A stretch of 64,000 bases of DNA, taken from the NCBI GenBank assembly GCA_004295565.1, contig AP019416.1, positions 310,001-374,000 of the forward strand. Direction: 5' to 3'. Shown here one piece after another: positions 1 through 9,367 of the stretch. Below the pieces are notes generated by a model that saw only the letters and a list, made by a program, of their open reading frames with translations, ran no database searches and was not told where the DNA came from. The stretch's first letter is position 1. Every line of letters begins with the position of its first letter. Position numbers and translations under genes: made by a program. The stretch is from Vreelandella olivaria. Lineage in GTDB: Bacteria > Pseudomonadota > Gammaproteobacteria > Pseudomonadales > Halomonadaceae.

Positions 1-1
1 G

Positions 2-1542
2 GGTGAAACAGTCACCGAAGCGGTCATCACTGTGCCGGCTTACTTCAACGACAGCCAGCGTCAGGCGACCAAAGATGCTGGTCGTATCGCCGGTCTGGAC
101 GTTAAGCGCATCATCAACGAGCCGACCGCTGCTGCCCTGGCCTACGGTATGGACAAAACCCGTGGCGACAAAACCATCGCGGTTTACGACTTGGGTGGCG
201 GTACTTTCGATATCTCGATCATCGAAATTGCTGACGTCGACGGCGAAACCCAGTTTGAAGTGTTGGCCACCAACGGCGACACCTTCCTGGGCGGCGAAGA
301 CTTTGACCTGGCGCTGATCAACTATCTTGTAGACCAGTTCAAGTCTGACAGCGGCATCGATCTGTCCGGCGACAACCTGGCCATGCAGCGTCTCAAAGAA
401 GCTGCCGAGAAAGCCAAGATTGAGTTGTCTAGCGCCCAGCAGACCGATGTGAACCTGCCGTACATCACCGCCGACAACACTGGCCCGAAACACCTTAATG
501 TTAAGGTGACACGTGCCAAGCTGGAGGCGCTGGTAGACGATCTGGTTCAGCGCTCGCTCGAGCCGTGCAAAATGGCGCTGAAAGACGCTGGCCTGTCTGC
601 CTCTGAGATCGACGAAGTGATCCTGGTCGGTGGTCAGACACGTATGCCGATGGTGCAGAAGAAAGCCGCTGACTTCTTCGGTAAAGAAGCACGCAAAGAC
701 GTTAACCCGGACGAAGCCGTGGCCGTGGGTGCTGCGATTCAAGGTGGCGTACTCGGCGGTGACGTTAAAGACGTACTGCTGCTCGACGTTACCCCGCTGA
801 CCCTGGGTATCGAAACTCTGGGTGGCGTGATGACACCGCTGATCGAGAAGAACACCACCATCCCGACCAAGAAGACACAAACCTTCTCAACCGCGGATGA
901 TAACCAAACGGCGGTGACCATTCACGCCGTACAGGGTGAGCGCAAGCAAGTGTCGCAGAATAAGTCGCTGGGTCGTTTTGATCTCGCCGACATTCCGCCT
1001 GCACCGCGCGGCGTGCCGCAGATCGAAGTCGCCTTTGACCTGGATGCCAACGGTATTCTGAACGTATCGGCGAAAGACAAGGCCACCGGCAAAGAGCAGT
1101 CCATCGTTATCAAGGCCTCTAGCGGCTTGTCGGAAGAAGAAGTTGAGCAGATGGTGCGCGACGCGGAAGCCCACGCGGAAGAGGATAAAAGTTCGAAGCG
1201 CTGGTACAGCTGCGTAACCAAGCCGATGGCATGATTCACGCCACGCGCAAAACGTTGGAAGAGGCCGGTGACAAAGCCACTGACGACGAGAAGCAGGCGA
1301 TTGAAACGGCCATCAGCGAGTTGGAAGAGGCGGTTAAAACAGACGACCAGGACGACATCCAGAAGAAATTGGATGCATTGACCGAAGCCTCTGGCCAGCT
1401 TGCCCAGAAGATGTACGCCGAGCAGGCAGAAGCAGCGCAGCAAGAGGGCGGTGAAGGTGCCGAGAATGCCGGTGCCAAGCCGGAAGAAGACGTGGTTGAC
1501 GCCGAGTACGAAGAAGTCAACGACGATCAGAAAAAGCAGTAA
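2..1542 (+). CDS. dnaK: Chaperone DnaK (Hsp70), 5'-partial, one frameshift
   Basis: ATP-dependent Hsp70 chaperone that works with DnaJ and GrpE in the cytoplasm. The window opens inside the nucleotide-binding domain; roughly the first 125-130 residues are missing. Visible are the VTVPAYFND-type phosphate-loop region, the [12 protein letters not shown] segment, [10 protein letters not shown] and VGGQTRMP, followed by the substrate-binding beta domain and the helical lid with the acidic C-terminal tail ending near residues VDAEYEEV. A run of four A at 1187-1190 should be five: the frame entering at base 2 breaks there and resumes to the stop at 1540-1542. Because DnaK is indispensable for heat tolerance and both halves are perfectly conserved, this is probably a sequencing error. 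dnaJ follows after a terminator. Confidence 0.97.
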
Positions 1543-1571
1543 CATCCTCTTTCTGCCAAGGAGAAGCGGTG

Positions 1572-1600
1572 ACGCGGGAGCTTACTCCCGCGTTGCTGTT
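1572..1600 (+). terminator. Terminator-like hairpin between dnaK and dnaJ
   Basis: A perfect 9-bp stem (ACGCGGGAG at 1572-1580 with CTCCCGCGT at 1585-1593) around a CTTA loop is followed by a short T-rich stretch (TGCTGTTT). It may partly terminate dnaK transcripts before dnaJ, giving the usual higher dnaK than dnaJ output; this role is inferred. Confidence 0.6.
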
Positions 1601-1617
1601 TCCGGGATAAAGACGCA

Positions 1618-1665
1618 CGTAGTTAGGTATGTAATTAGGTATGTAGCTAAGTACGTAGCTAAATG
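1618..1665 (+). repeat. Degenerate 12-bp tandem repeat (about 4 units)
   Basis: Four consecutive 12-mers at 1618, 1630, 1642 and 1654 are variants of YGTAGCTAAGTA; further partial units (GTCGCTAAAG, CGTAGCTAACC) continue to about 1702. It fills most of the dnaK-dnaJ spacer. No known element is recognised. Confidence 0.65.
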
Positions 1666-1719
1666 TGTATGTCGCTAAAGTGCAGTTGAGTGCGTAGCTA
1701 ACCAGGAGGCGTAGGGCCC

Positions 1720-2867
1720 ATGTCCAAACGCGATTATTACGAAGTCCTGGGTGTCGAAAAAGGGGCCGATCAGAAAGAGATCAAGAAGGCCTATCGCCGT
1801 CTGGCGCAAAAATTCCACCCTGATCGAAACCCGGACGATAAAACCTCTGCGGAAAAATTCCGCGAAGTGTCCGAAGCGTATGAAGTGCTTAGCGACGGCG
1901 AAAAACGCGCTGCCTACGACCAGTTCGGCCATGCGGGCGTTGATGGTCAAGGTGGAGGTGGTTTCGGCGGAGCGGGTGCTGGTGCTGGCGATTTCAGCGA
2001 CATTTTCGGCGATGTGTTTGGCGATATTTTTGGCGGAGGCGGTGGCCGCCGCCGTGGGCCCAATGCCCCGGCACGTGGCTCCGACCTGCGCTATAACCTA
2101 GAGCTGGATCTAGAGAACGCCGTTGCAGGCACCACGGTGGATATTCGCGTGCCGCGGCATATCGAGTGTGACCGCTGCGATGGCGGTGGCGCTGAGCCCG
2201 GCTCCTCGAAAGAGACCTGCCCGACCTGTCATGGCCACGGCCAAGTGCGTATGCAGCAGGGCTTTTTCGCCGTGCAGCAAACGTGCCCGACCTGTCATGG
2301 CTCTGGCCAGCACATCAAAGTGCCCTGCCATAAGTGTAATGGCGAAGGTCGCGTACGCGAGACGCGCACGCTGTCCGTCAAGATTCCCCCCGGCGTGGAT
2401 ACCGGCGACCGTATTCGTTTGAATGGTGAAGGCGAAAGCGGCGTGAACGGTGGTCCGCCAGGGGATCTGTATGTGCAGGTGGCCATTAAGCCGCACCACA
2501 TTTTCCAGCGTGATGGTAAGCACCTGCAGTGCGAAGTGCCGATCAACTTTGTCGACGCAGCGCTAGGTGGCGAGCTTGAAGTGCCCACGTTAGACGGCCG
2601 CGTGAAGCTGAAGATTCCGCCGGAAACCCAAACCGGCAAGCTGTTCCGCCTGCGCGGTAAAGGCGTGAAACCTGTACGCGGTGGTATGCCCGGCGACCTG
2701 CTGTGCAAAGTGGTCGTGGAAACCCCGTCAAGCTTAACGACGAGCAGCGCGACCTACTGCGCCAGCTCCAGAAGAGCTTCGACGACAGCAACAGCCACAA
2801 CCACTCGCCGAAGAAAACCGGCTTCTTCGACAGCGTGAAAAGCTTCTTTGAAGATATGAAGCCGTAA
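1720..2867 (+). CDS. dnaJ: Chaperone protein DnaJ (Hsp40), one frameshift
   Basis: Co-chaperone that stimulates DnaK ATPase and delivers substrates. The N-terminal J domain carries [14 protein letters not shown] with the HPD motif at about residues 32-35, followed by a long Gly/Phe-rich linker, four CxxCxGxG-type zinc repeats (about residues 145-210; first repeat CDRCDGGG) and the C-terminal substrate domain. The ATG at 1720 follows AGGAGG at about 1704. A C-run at 2723-2726 has lost one base, after which the correct frame ([10 protein letters not shown]... to SFFEDMKP) runs to the TAA at 2865-2867. Total about 382 residues, normal for the family. A strong terminator follows. Confidence 0.97.
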
Positions 2868-2892
2868 CGGCGAAGCAATTTACTGCATCATC

Positions 2893-2929
2893 AACGCCCC
2901 AGCCTCTTTTAGATGCTGGGGCGTTTTTG
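2893..2929 (+). terminator. Rho-independent terminator after dnaJ
   Basis: Perfect 10-bp GC-rich stem ACGCCCCAGC (2894-2903) / GCTGGGGCGT (2915-2924) followed by TTTTT. It closes the dnaK-dnaJ unit just before the convergent HNH gene. Confidence 0.9.
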
Positions 2930-2937
2930 TCGATGGT

Positions 2938-3885
2938 TTATTGCTGAAGATGATCCATGCGCCACGCCAGCGCCTCGCGATCGGGCTGCAGCCTTGCGGA
3001 TCTGGGTAGTACTAACGTCTGCCCGTCTAACTCCCAAAGCCAGCCATTATCGGAAACGAAACGGTCAATGCTTGGACTTACATGCCATTTTAGGTCTGGC
3101 CCAGGGGAAATAAGGTGGTTATCCATCGCCCAATGCAGATTTGGTGTGAGAGCGAGACCGTTCGTTGGGCGATCATCTTGGCTTTTAGAAAAAGGAACTA
3201 GGTGCGCAGCTTCTACAAGGTAGCGATAGTCGGGTGTAATGTAGCGGAGACGACTTGCTGCACACCGGTAGTCATAGGCTTCAAGTACTAAGGAGCGAAA
3301 GGCGGCAGAGCGGGCCTGCTGTTGACGATCCTCCCTGACATTGCCGATCAGTTTTTCGGGGTGCTTTTCATATTCACTGCTGTCTAAAGCCCTAGTCAGA
3401 TAGCGGTGAATGTCGTGCTGGTTGTATTGCTCATCATGGAGATAGTTGGTTACAAGGAGGGCGCAGGCATCATGAGCCCTCTGGCTGTTCTGGAATATTT
3501 TAAACAGCTTGGGATCTAGTAGTGCTTCGGTGAAGAGCTCCCGTAGGGCGGTGATGGACTTTGGTTGGCCTAGCTGCGGTGCAAGGGTGGCAATATTAGT
3601 AGCAAATAGTGGTTTCCATAGAGGGCCGGATGGGCCTTGTTCACTTTTGAGATGCCAAAGTGGAAGCTGTGGATTAGCTGACTGGCGTTGCCCGGTAGTG
3701 GCTTCATAGAGGTCGAAGTAGCGGGCAATAAGTTTGTCATCAATAGCTACAGTCGGTGTCGTTATATGTCCGCTCTGGATTTCACAAATAATCGCCAATA
3801 AGAGGCAAGGCTTGTTGGGGGCCAAGCGGCCACGGCTATGACCCACTCTTAGAGTGCTCAGACAACTGAGCGGTTCATCCATCAT
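2938..3885 (-). CDS. HNH endonuclease with SBD-like N-terminal domain
   Basis: A 315-residue protein with a C-terminal HNH nuclease fold: about residues 215-265 show EAAHLVPF (catalytic His and Pro), then NGLALTPNLHWAMDNH with the Asn and final His. The zinc-binding Cys pairs of many HNH enzymes are not evident. The N-terminus contains RLAPNKPCLLLAIICEI and NPQLPLWHLKSEQ, which resemble the APHKPLLLLA and PFWHL patterns of sulfur-binding-domain HNH enzymes that cut phosphorothioated DNA (ScoMcrA-type); this subfamily call is from remembered motifs and is moderate. It stands alone on the minus strand between dnaJ and dapB, where related genomes have no gene, which suggests acquisition. No Dnd modification genes are present in the window. 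No convincing ribosome site precedes the ATG at 3885. Confidence 0.8.
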   Translation of the reverse strand: MMDEPLSCLSTLRVGHSRGRLAPNKPCLLLAIICEIQSGHITTPTVAIDDKLIARYFDLYEATTGQRQSANPQLPLWHLKSEQGPSGPLWKPLFATNIATLAPQLGQPKSITALRELFTEALLDPKLFKIFQNSQRAHDACALLVTNYLHDEQYNQHDIHRYLTRALDSSEYEKHPEKLIGNVREDRQQQARSAAFRSLVLEAYDYRCAASRLRYITPDYRYLVEAAHLVPFSKSQDDRPTNGLALTPNLHWAMDNHLISPGPDLKWHVSPSIDRFVSDNGWLWELDGQTLVLPRSARLQPDREALAWRMDHLQQ

Positions 3886-4075
3886 ATTGTGTCTCTAGCA
3901 GTGCATAACATTGCGGTGAAGGTTAGCACGCCTTTCAGGTAAAACGAGGGCGCAGTGATGTAAAGTGGTCGGACTTTATTTGCTATCGGGCATGGCAAGT
4001 CGGTGCTTCGCGCAATCCTGTTTAGCTATTTAGCGCTCTGTTTGGAAGTAGATTTTTTGCAAAAGGACAATAGAA

Positions 4076-4973
4076 ATGGCGGTGGATGGAGAAGGGCGCC
4101 CGGGGCTGGGAATTGTGTTGCGGGTGCTGTCAGGTGCCCTGTTTACCGGCATGCTGGTGTGTATTAAAGCCGTCAGTGACGAAGTGCCTGTGGGGCAGTC
4201 GATATTTTCCGCTCGCTGTTTGCCCTCTTCCCGATCGTCATCTTTTAATGATTCGCCGGGAGTTTCCCGAGGCGTTGGCTACCCGCCGACCATTGGGCCA
4301 TTTATTGCGCTCTGGGTTGGGGGCGGCGGCGATGTTCTTCTCGTTTTCTGCCGTGGCGTTCTTGCCCGTGGCCGAGGCGACGCTGTTGATTCAGCTGGCG
4401 CCGGTGTTTATGGCAATAGGTGGCGTGCTGCTGCTAGGTGAAAAGTTCTCCTTTTATCGCGCTGGCGCTGTTGTGCTGGCCCTTGCGGGTATGGCTGTGT
4501 TGGTGATCCCTGGGCTTAACGCGGAAGGCGGCGGGCGGCTGCTGGGTTATGTGCTGGGTACGCTCGGGGCGCTATTGACCGCCGGGGCGCTGCTGACCGT
4601 TCGGCGCATCTCGCGCACCGAAACCGCGGGTTCCATTGCCTTCTACTTCATTGTGGTGGCAGCGCTAGCCGGGCTGGCAACGTTGCCGTTGGGTTGGGCC
4701 TCGCTTAGTCACACTCAGTTTGGGCTTTTGGTGCTTTCGGGCTTGTTTGGTGGGGCGGGGCACATCGCCATGACGCTGGCGTTTCGCTATGCCGAAGTCT
4801 CTCGGCTGGCTCCCTTTGAGTATGTGGCGCTGGTCTGGCCTGTGATTGCCGATTGGGTGTTGTTTGGAATACCGGTCTCCAGCGGCTTCCTGCTCGCGCT
4901 GCCGCTGATGTTATCCGGAGTAGCACTTGCGGCGATGGAGGGGCGACAGCTTAAATGGCTATTTCGACGATAA
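4076..4973 (+). CDS. EamA/DMT-family membrane transporter, two frameshifts
   Basis: Drug/metabolite transporter superfamily permease of about 300 residues with roughly ten hydrophobic helices in two EamA repeats (for example ATLLIQLAPVFMAIGGVLLLGE in the first half and LSGLFGGAGHIAMTLAFRYAEVS in the second). The start at 4076 (MAVDGEGRPG) follows AAAGGA at about 4062. Two T-runs, 4205-4208 and 4243-4246, have each lost one T; correcting both joins the N-terminal frame to the long C-terminal frame. The substrate cannot be told from sequence. It lies between the HNH gene and a DUF2218 gene in a stretch that interrupts dnaJ-dapB synteny. Confidence 0.85.
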
Positions 4974-5120
4974 GCTGCAGTTTGCCTTGCGAGCAACGAC
5001 TAACAAAGCGCTGCGCGGAAACATGCCGTTCCAGTGTATTGTCAATCGCTGCTTGGTGCTGGTTACTGTGGGCATTACGCTGGTAGGTAATTTTATGAAT
5101 GCTTTTCTGGAGAAGTCATC

Positions 5121-5401
5121 ATGCCTTTATCTCGTGTTGAAATTGTCACGCCTTCCGCCGAGCGTTTGGTCAATCGGCTCTGTAAGCACTGGGCGCATAA
5201 GCTGGAGGTCGAACAAAGCGACCAGCAAGCGACCATCACGTTTGCCACCGGCACCTGCGTCATGGTGGCTGAGACTGATAAATTGGTGGTGGCCCTGGAA
5301 ACCCTCGAAGAGGAGCATTTGGACGAGCTGGAGGGGTCGTCGAGCGCCACTTGGTGCGTATGGCCGGTGACGAAGAGCTGGCGATTGTATGGGAGAACTA
5401 G
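5121..5401 (+). CDS. DUF2218 family small protein, one frameshift
   Basis: A protein of about 93 residues matching the DUF2218 pattern: an N-terminal VNRLCKHWAHKLEVE segment, a central beta-rich stretch ending in a conserved AETDKL, and a C-terminal ERHLVRMAGDEELAIVW. The function of the family is unknown. The start is preceded by GGAGAAG at about 5108. A G-run at 5333-5336 has lost one base; the corrected frame ends at the TAG 5399-5401. The stop lies a few bases ahead of the dapB promoter. Confidence 0.8.
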
Positions 5402-5414
5402 ACCCCGGCGGGTC

Positions 5415-5423
5415 TGCTATAAT
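5415..5423 (+). promoter_or_regulatory. Extended -10 promoter upstream of dapB
   Basis: TGCTATAAT is a perfect extended -10 element (TGN before TATAAT at 5418-5423), about 58 bases before the dapB start. No good -35 hexamer is seen at 17 bases, which extended -10 promoters tolerate. Confidence 0.6.
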
Positions 5424-5445
5424 CGCGCTGATTTTGAAAACATAA

Positions 5446-6288
<843 letters not shown>

Positions 6289-6340
6289 CGTGGCGCCTGA
6301 GAGCGCCCTAGCTCTCTCATCAACAGAGGCTAAGGCTTGT

Positions 6341-7746
6341 TCAAAACAGGCTGGGCTGCTGTGTCTTCTGCTGCCGCTCGAAGGCGTGGCGCCACTCGTA
6401 GTGAGAGGTTTCCCGGTAGCGTGAGAATTTAAAATCCTCAGGCGGTGCCGTTGCGCTGTTTGCGAGCAGGTCTTTGATCAGCTTGCCGACCGCGTAACCT
6501 AAGCTGGCGGGAACCGCATTGCCCACCTGTTTATACTGCTGCACTAACGGCCCCGCCAACTGCCAGCTATCGGGAAATTCCTGAATGCGTTTGTACTCTT
6601 CTATGGATAAGGGGCGGTCTTCTTCTGGGTGGGCCAGATCTGTCGCGGGCATGGCGGGATGGGTAACCAGAGTAGGCGAGGGTTTATCCCAGCTTAGGCG
6701 CCTCAAGAAGCCGGTTTTGCCGCCGCCGGAAAAATAGGATTTACCCAATGCTTCTTGCTGCAAAGTGGGGGTAGGGCGCGCCAATTCTGCCCAGCCTTGA
6801 GCTGACGATAATACTTCAAGCGCTTTTCTGGAAAATTAAGATGGGTGTGGCTTTGTAGGCCCGCGACTGCGTCTTTAAAGGTTTTCCATCTGGGGAGACC
6901 ATGGCTGCCGTGCTCCGAGTGGGTAGGCTGCAAAAGGGCGCGGCGCTGCCATCCCGTGAGCAAATAATGATGACTCTTTCACGGGTTTGTGGGGTGCCAA
7001 AGTTCGCCGAGTTATACAGATTGAAGGAGCATGAGTAGCCGGCTTTCTGCAGTAGGCACAGCACGAAATTAAGCGCTCCGCCTTTCATTTCGTCCAGTGA
7101 GAGGTCGGGGAAGCCAGGGCCACGCTGACTATGGGGGCGGTGATCCATCGGGCAGGAGAGCAGTCCGCGCACATTCTCAATGACCAGAAAGCGTGGCTGT
7201 AGCTCGATGGCGAGACCGATAAACTTTAGAAAGGCGTTGCCGCGATCATCGTTAAAGGCTTTTCGTTTGCCTGCGGTGCTAAACGCCTGGCAGGGCGGGC
7301 CGCCAACCATCAAGTCAACACTCGCTGCATCGAGCTGCGCCGCGGCTAAAATTTGTGCCGCTGAGTAGTCATTGATGTCGCCGAGTAAGGCTGTGTTGGG
7401 GCGATTGAGCAGTATCGTTTGACGGCAGTATTTGTCGAATTCGCAGGCCAAACGAATATCAAACCCCGCAGCTTCAATGCCCAAGGTCCAGCCCCATGGC
7501 GCCGGAAAAAAAGCTCAAGGCGACTGGCTTATCCGTGTTGGCGGATGTCTCAAAGTAGGCGGGGTGATCCTGTGCGATGCGCTGCTCGGCTTCCTGCTGA
7601 TACCGTTGGACGCTTTCAGCATCGACTACCCAGGTGCTACCAATTCTTTCTGCTCTTAGCGCCTGTTTCCGGCACAGGGATCTAGCGTGCTGGGGGCTTA
7701 CCCCAAGCATTAATGCGGCATCTTCGATGCTGATTTGGGTACTCAC
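6341..7746 (-). CDS. DNA (cytosine-5) methyltransferase with N-terminal HTH, three frameshifts
   Basis: C5-cytosine methyltransferase of about 465 residues. An N-terminal segment of about 60 residues (IEDAALMLGVSPQHARSLCR ... WVVDAESVQRY) looks like an excisionase/MerR-type helix-turn-helix. It is followed by motif I (FFSGAMGLDLG), motif IV with the catalytic Cys (GGPPCQAFSTAGKR), motif VI (ENVRGL), motif VIII (QTRERV), the target recognition region, and motifs IX-X (VGNAVPASLGYAVG). Three indels interrupt it: an extra G (or loss of two) near 7480-7482, a lost A at 6932-6935 and a lost G at 6767-6771 (plus-strand bases). Repeated frameshifts could mean decay, but the same error type hits essential genes here. 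No partner endonuclease is adjacent; the HNH gene lies 2.5 kb away. Confidence 0.88.
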
Positions 7747-7985
7747 TCTTGTTTCCCTTGCGAAACCTTGGGCAGGTACCTATGGTCGACGCCTAGCGGG
7801 TTAGTGTCAATGTGCGCTTAAGGGGGTAGTTTTGGGTCAAGAATTCCTGTAACATTTCAAAAATTTTGGCCGGGTGGCCTGGAAATCCTAGACGGCGCGC
7901 TTGTTGCGTTGGCCAGCCCAAAGCCTGCCCCGAGCCCGCTAGCAGTTTTGATGGTTAGCGAGCGGCTCTGAAGGCATCGAACAAC

Positions 7986-8030
7986 AAGCGGGATGAAACC
8001 GATTCTTTTATCGGCTTCGTCCCGCTTTTT
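7986..8030 (+). terminator. Intrinsic terminator 117 bp upstream of carA
   Basis: An 18-step stem with one mismatch and one wobble pair (7986-8003 with 8010-8027, loop TCTTTT) is followed by TTTTT. Nothing obvious is transcribed into it from the left on this strand, because the flanking methyltransferase gene runs the other way, so it is a candidate attenuator or the end of a short RNA. Confidence 0.75.
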
Positions 8031-8101
8031 ACGACCCCAGTTTTACTAGTGATAGATGTTATTGGCGATAGTTTTACGTCGTGAATAATCAAGAAATTGC
8101 T

Positions 8102-8137
8102 GAGCCTGCGCCCCACAGGCTCCCACCAGCATGGGAG
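8102..8137 (+). promoter_or_regulatory. Overlapping hairpins at the carA ribosome-binding site
   Basis: Hairpin A pairs GAGCCTG (8102-8108) with CAGGCTC (8116-8122). Hairpin B pairs CTCCCA (8120-8125) with TGGGAG (8132-8137), which covers most of the GGGAGGA ribosome site of carA. They share bases 8120-8122, so they cannot both form. Translational control is an inference. Confidence 0.4.
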
Positions 8138-8146
8138 GATCTTGTT

Positions 8147-9307
8147 TTGAATAACCCCGCATTGAGCAAACCCGCAATATTGGCCCTGGAAGATGGCAGC
8201 GTGTTCCACGGTATCGCCATTGGCGCGGACGGATTAACAAGCGGTGAGGTGGTGTTCAATACGGCCATGACCGGCTATCAAGAAATCCTCACCGATCCCT
8301 CCTACACCCGCCAAATCGTTACTCTCACCTATCCCCATATCGGCAATACCGGCATTAACGCTGAAGACGTTGAGTCTGCGTCTATTGCCGCTGCTGGCTT
8401 GGTGATTCGCGATCTGCCGCTAATGGCCAGCAGCTTCCGCTCTGAGCAGTCCCTCTCCGACTACCTGAAAAGCCAGAACGTGCTGGGCATTGCCGATATT
8501 GATACCCGCCGCCTAACGCGCATTTTGCGTGACAAAGGTGCCCAGAACGGGGCGATTTTGGCCGGTGCCGACGCTGAGGGCGATGATGCGGTGGCGAGGG
8601 CGCAGGAGGCCGCCAAGGCATTCCCCGGTCTGAAGGGCATGGATCTGGCCAAAGAGGTGTCGTGCAAAGAGGCTTACGAGTGGTCGGAAGGTGAGTGGAC
8701 GTTGGGTGAAGGCTACGCCGATGCGACTAAAAGCGAGCGCCCCTACCATGTGGTGGCGTACGACTACGGGGTGAAATTCAATATCCTGCGCATGCTGGCC
8801 GCGCGCGGCTGTCGCCTGACGGTGGTGCCCGCGCAAACACCTGCTGCTGAAGTGCTGGCGATGAACCCGGATGGTATCTTTTTAGCCAACGGCCCCGGCG
8901 ACCCGGAACCCTGTGATTACGCGATTAAAGCCATCCAGGAAGTACTGGAAACCGATATTCCGGTGTTTGGCATCTGCCTGGGCCACCAGCTGCTGGCGCT
9001 GGCATCCGGTGCGAAGACCGTCAAGATGAGCCACGGCCACCACGGTGCCAACCACCCGGTGCAGGATTTGGATAGTGGCACCGTGATGATCACCAGCCAG
9101 AACCACGGCTTTGCGGCGGATGAAGCGACCCTGCCTGCCAATGTGCGCGCAACGCACCGTTCGCTGTTCGACGGCACCTTGCAAGGGATTGAGCGCACTG
9201 ACCGTCCGGCGTTCAGCTTTCAAGGCCACCCGGAAGCAAGCCCCGGCCCGCGGGATGTGGCACCGCTGTTTGATCGCTTCGTCGCGATGATGCAGGCCCG
9301 AAGCTAA
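8147..9307 (+). CDS. carA: Carbamoyl-phosphate synthase small subunit
   Basis: Glutamine amidotransferase subunit that supplies ammonia to CarB for carbamoyl phosphate (pyrimidines, arginine). I choose the TTG at 8147 (protein begins [20 protein letters not shown], 386 residues) because GGGAGGA at 8133-8139 is well placed and the length matches the family (382 in E. coli); the upstream in-frame GTG at 8081 has no ribosome site. The C-terminal class I amidotransferase domain shows the catalytic Cys in [13 protein letters not shown] and the His-Glu pair in GHPEASPGP. carB follows after 60 bases, and the pair is certainly an operon. Confidence 0.97.
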   Translation: MNNPALSKPAILALEDGSVFHGIAIGADGLTSGEVVFNTAMTGYQEILTDPSYTRQIVTLTYPHIGNTGINAEDVESASIAAAGLVIRDLPLMASSFRSEQSLSDYLKSQNVLGIADIDTRRLTRILRDKGAQNGAILAGADAEGDDAVARAQEAAKAFPGLKGMDLAKEVSCKEAYEWSEGEWTLGEGYADATKSERPYHVVAYDYGVKFNILRMLAARGCRLTVVPAQTPAAEVLAMNPDGIFLANGPGDPEPCDYAIKAIQEVLETDIPVFGICLGHQLLALASGAKTVKMSHGHHGANHPVQDLDSGTVMITSQNHGFAADEATLPANVRATHRSLFDGTLQGIERTDRPAFSFQGHPEASPGPRDVAPLFDRFVAMMQARS

Positions 9308-9367
9308 CGCATCGCGCTGCCAGATCGCTCTTTGTCGCTCATCGTCACCATTTTTGCGGGAACCGTT

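Larger units (their letters stand above)
7747..8146 (+). other. Intergenic leader region upstream of carA
   Basis: Four hundred bases between the divergent methyltransferase and carA. It holds a strong intrinsic terminator (7986-8030) and, further on, two overlapping hairpins at the carA ribosome site (8102-8137). I see no convincing sigma-70 promoter and no coding sequence; a GTG at 8081 is in frame with carA but has no ribosome site. Confidence 0.5.

Noticed and set aside
922-1545. Long minus-strand frame of 207 codons opposite the dnaK 3' end.
   Set aside because: It is antisense to well-conserved dnaK codons in both corrected frames and its sequence has no recognisable domain; it is a composition effect.
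8081-8146. Upstream in-frame GTG start for carA.
   Set aside because: No ribosome site precedes it and it would add 22 residues absent from the family; the TTG at 8147 has a strong site and the right length.
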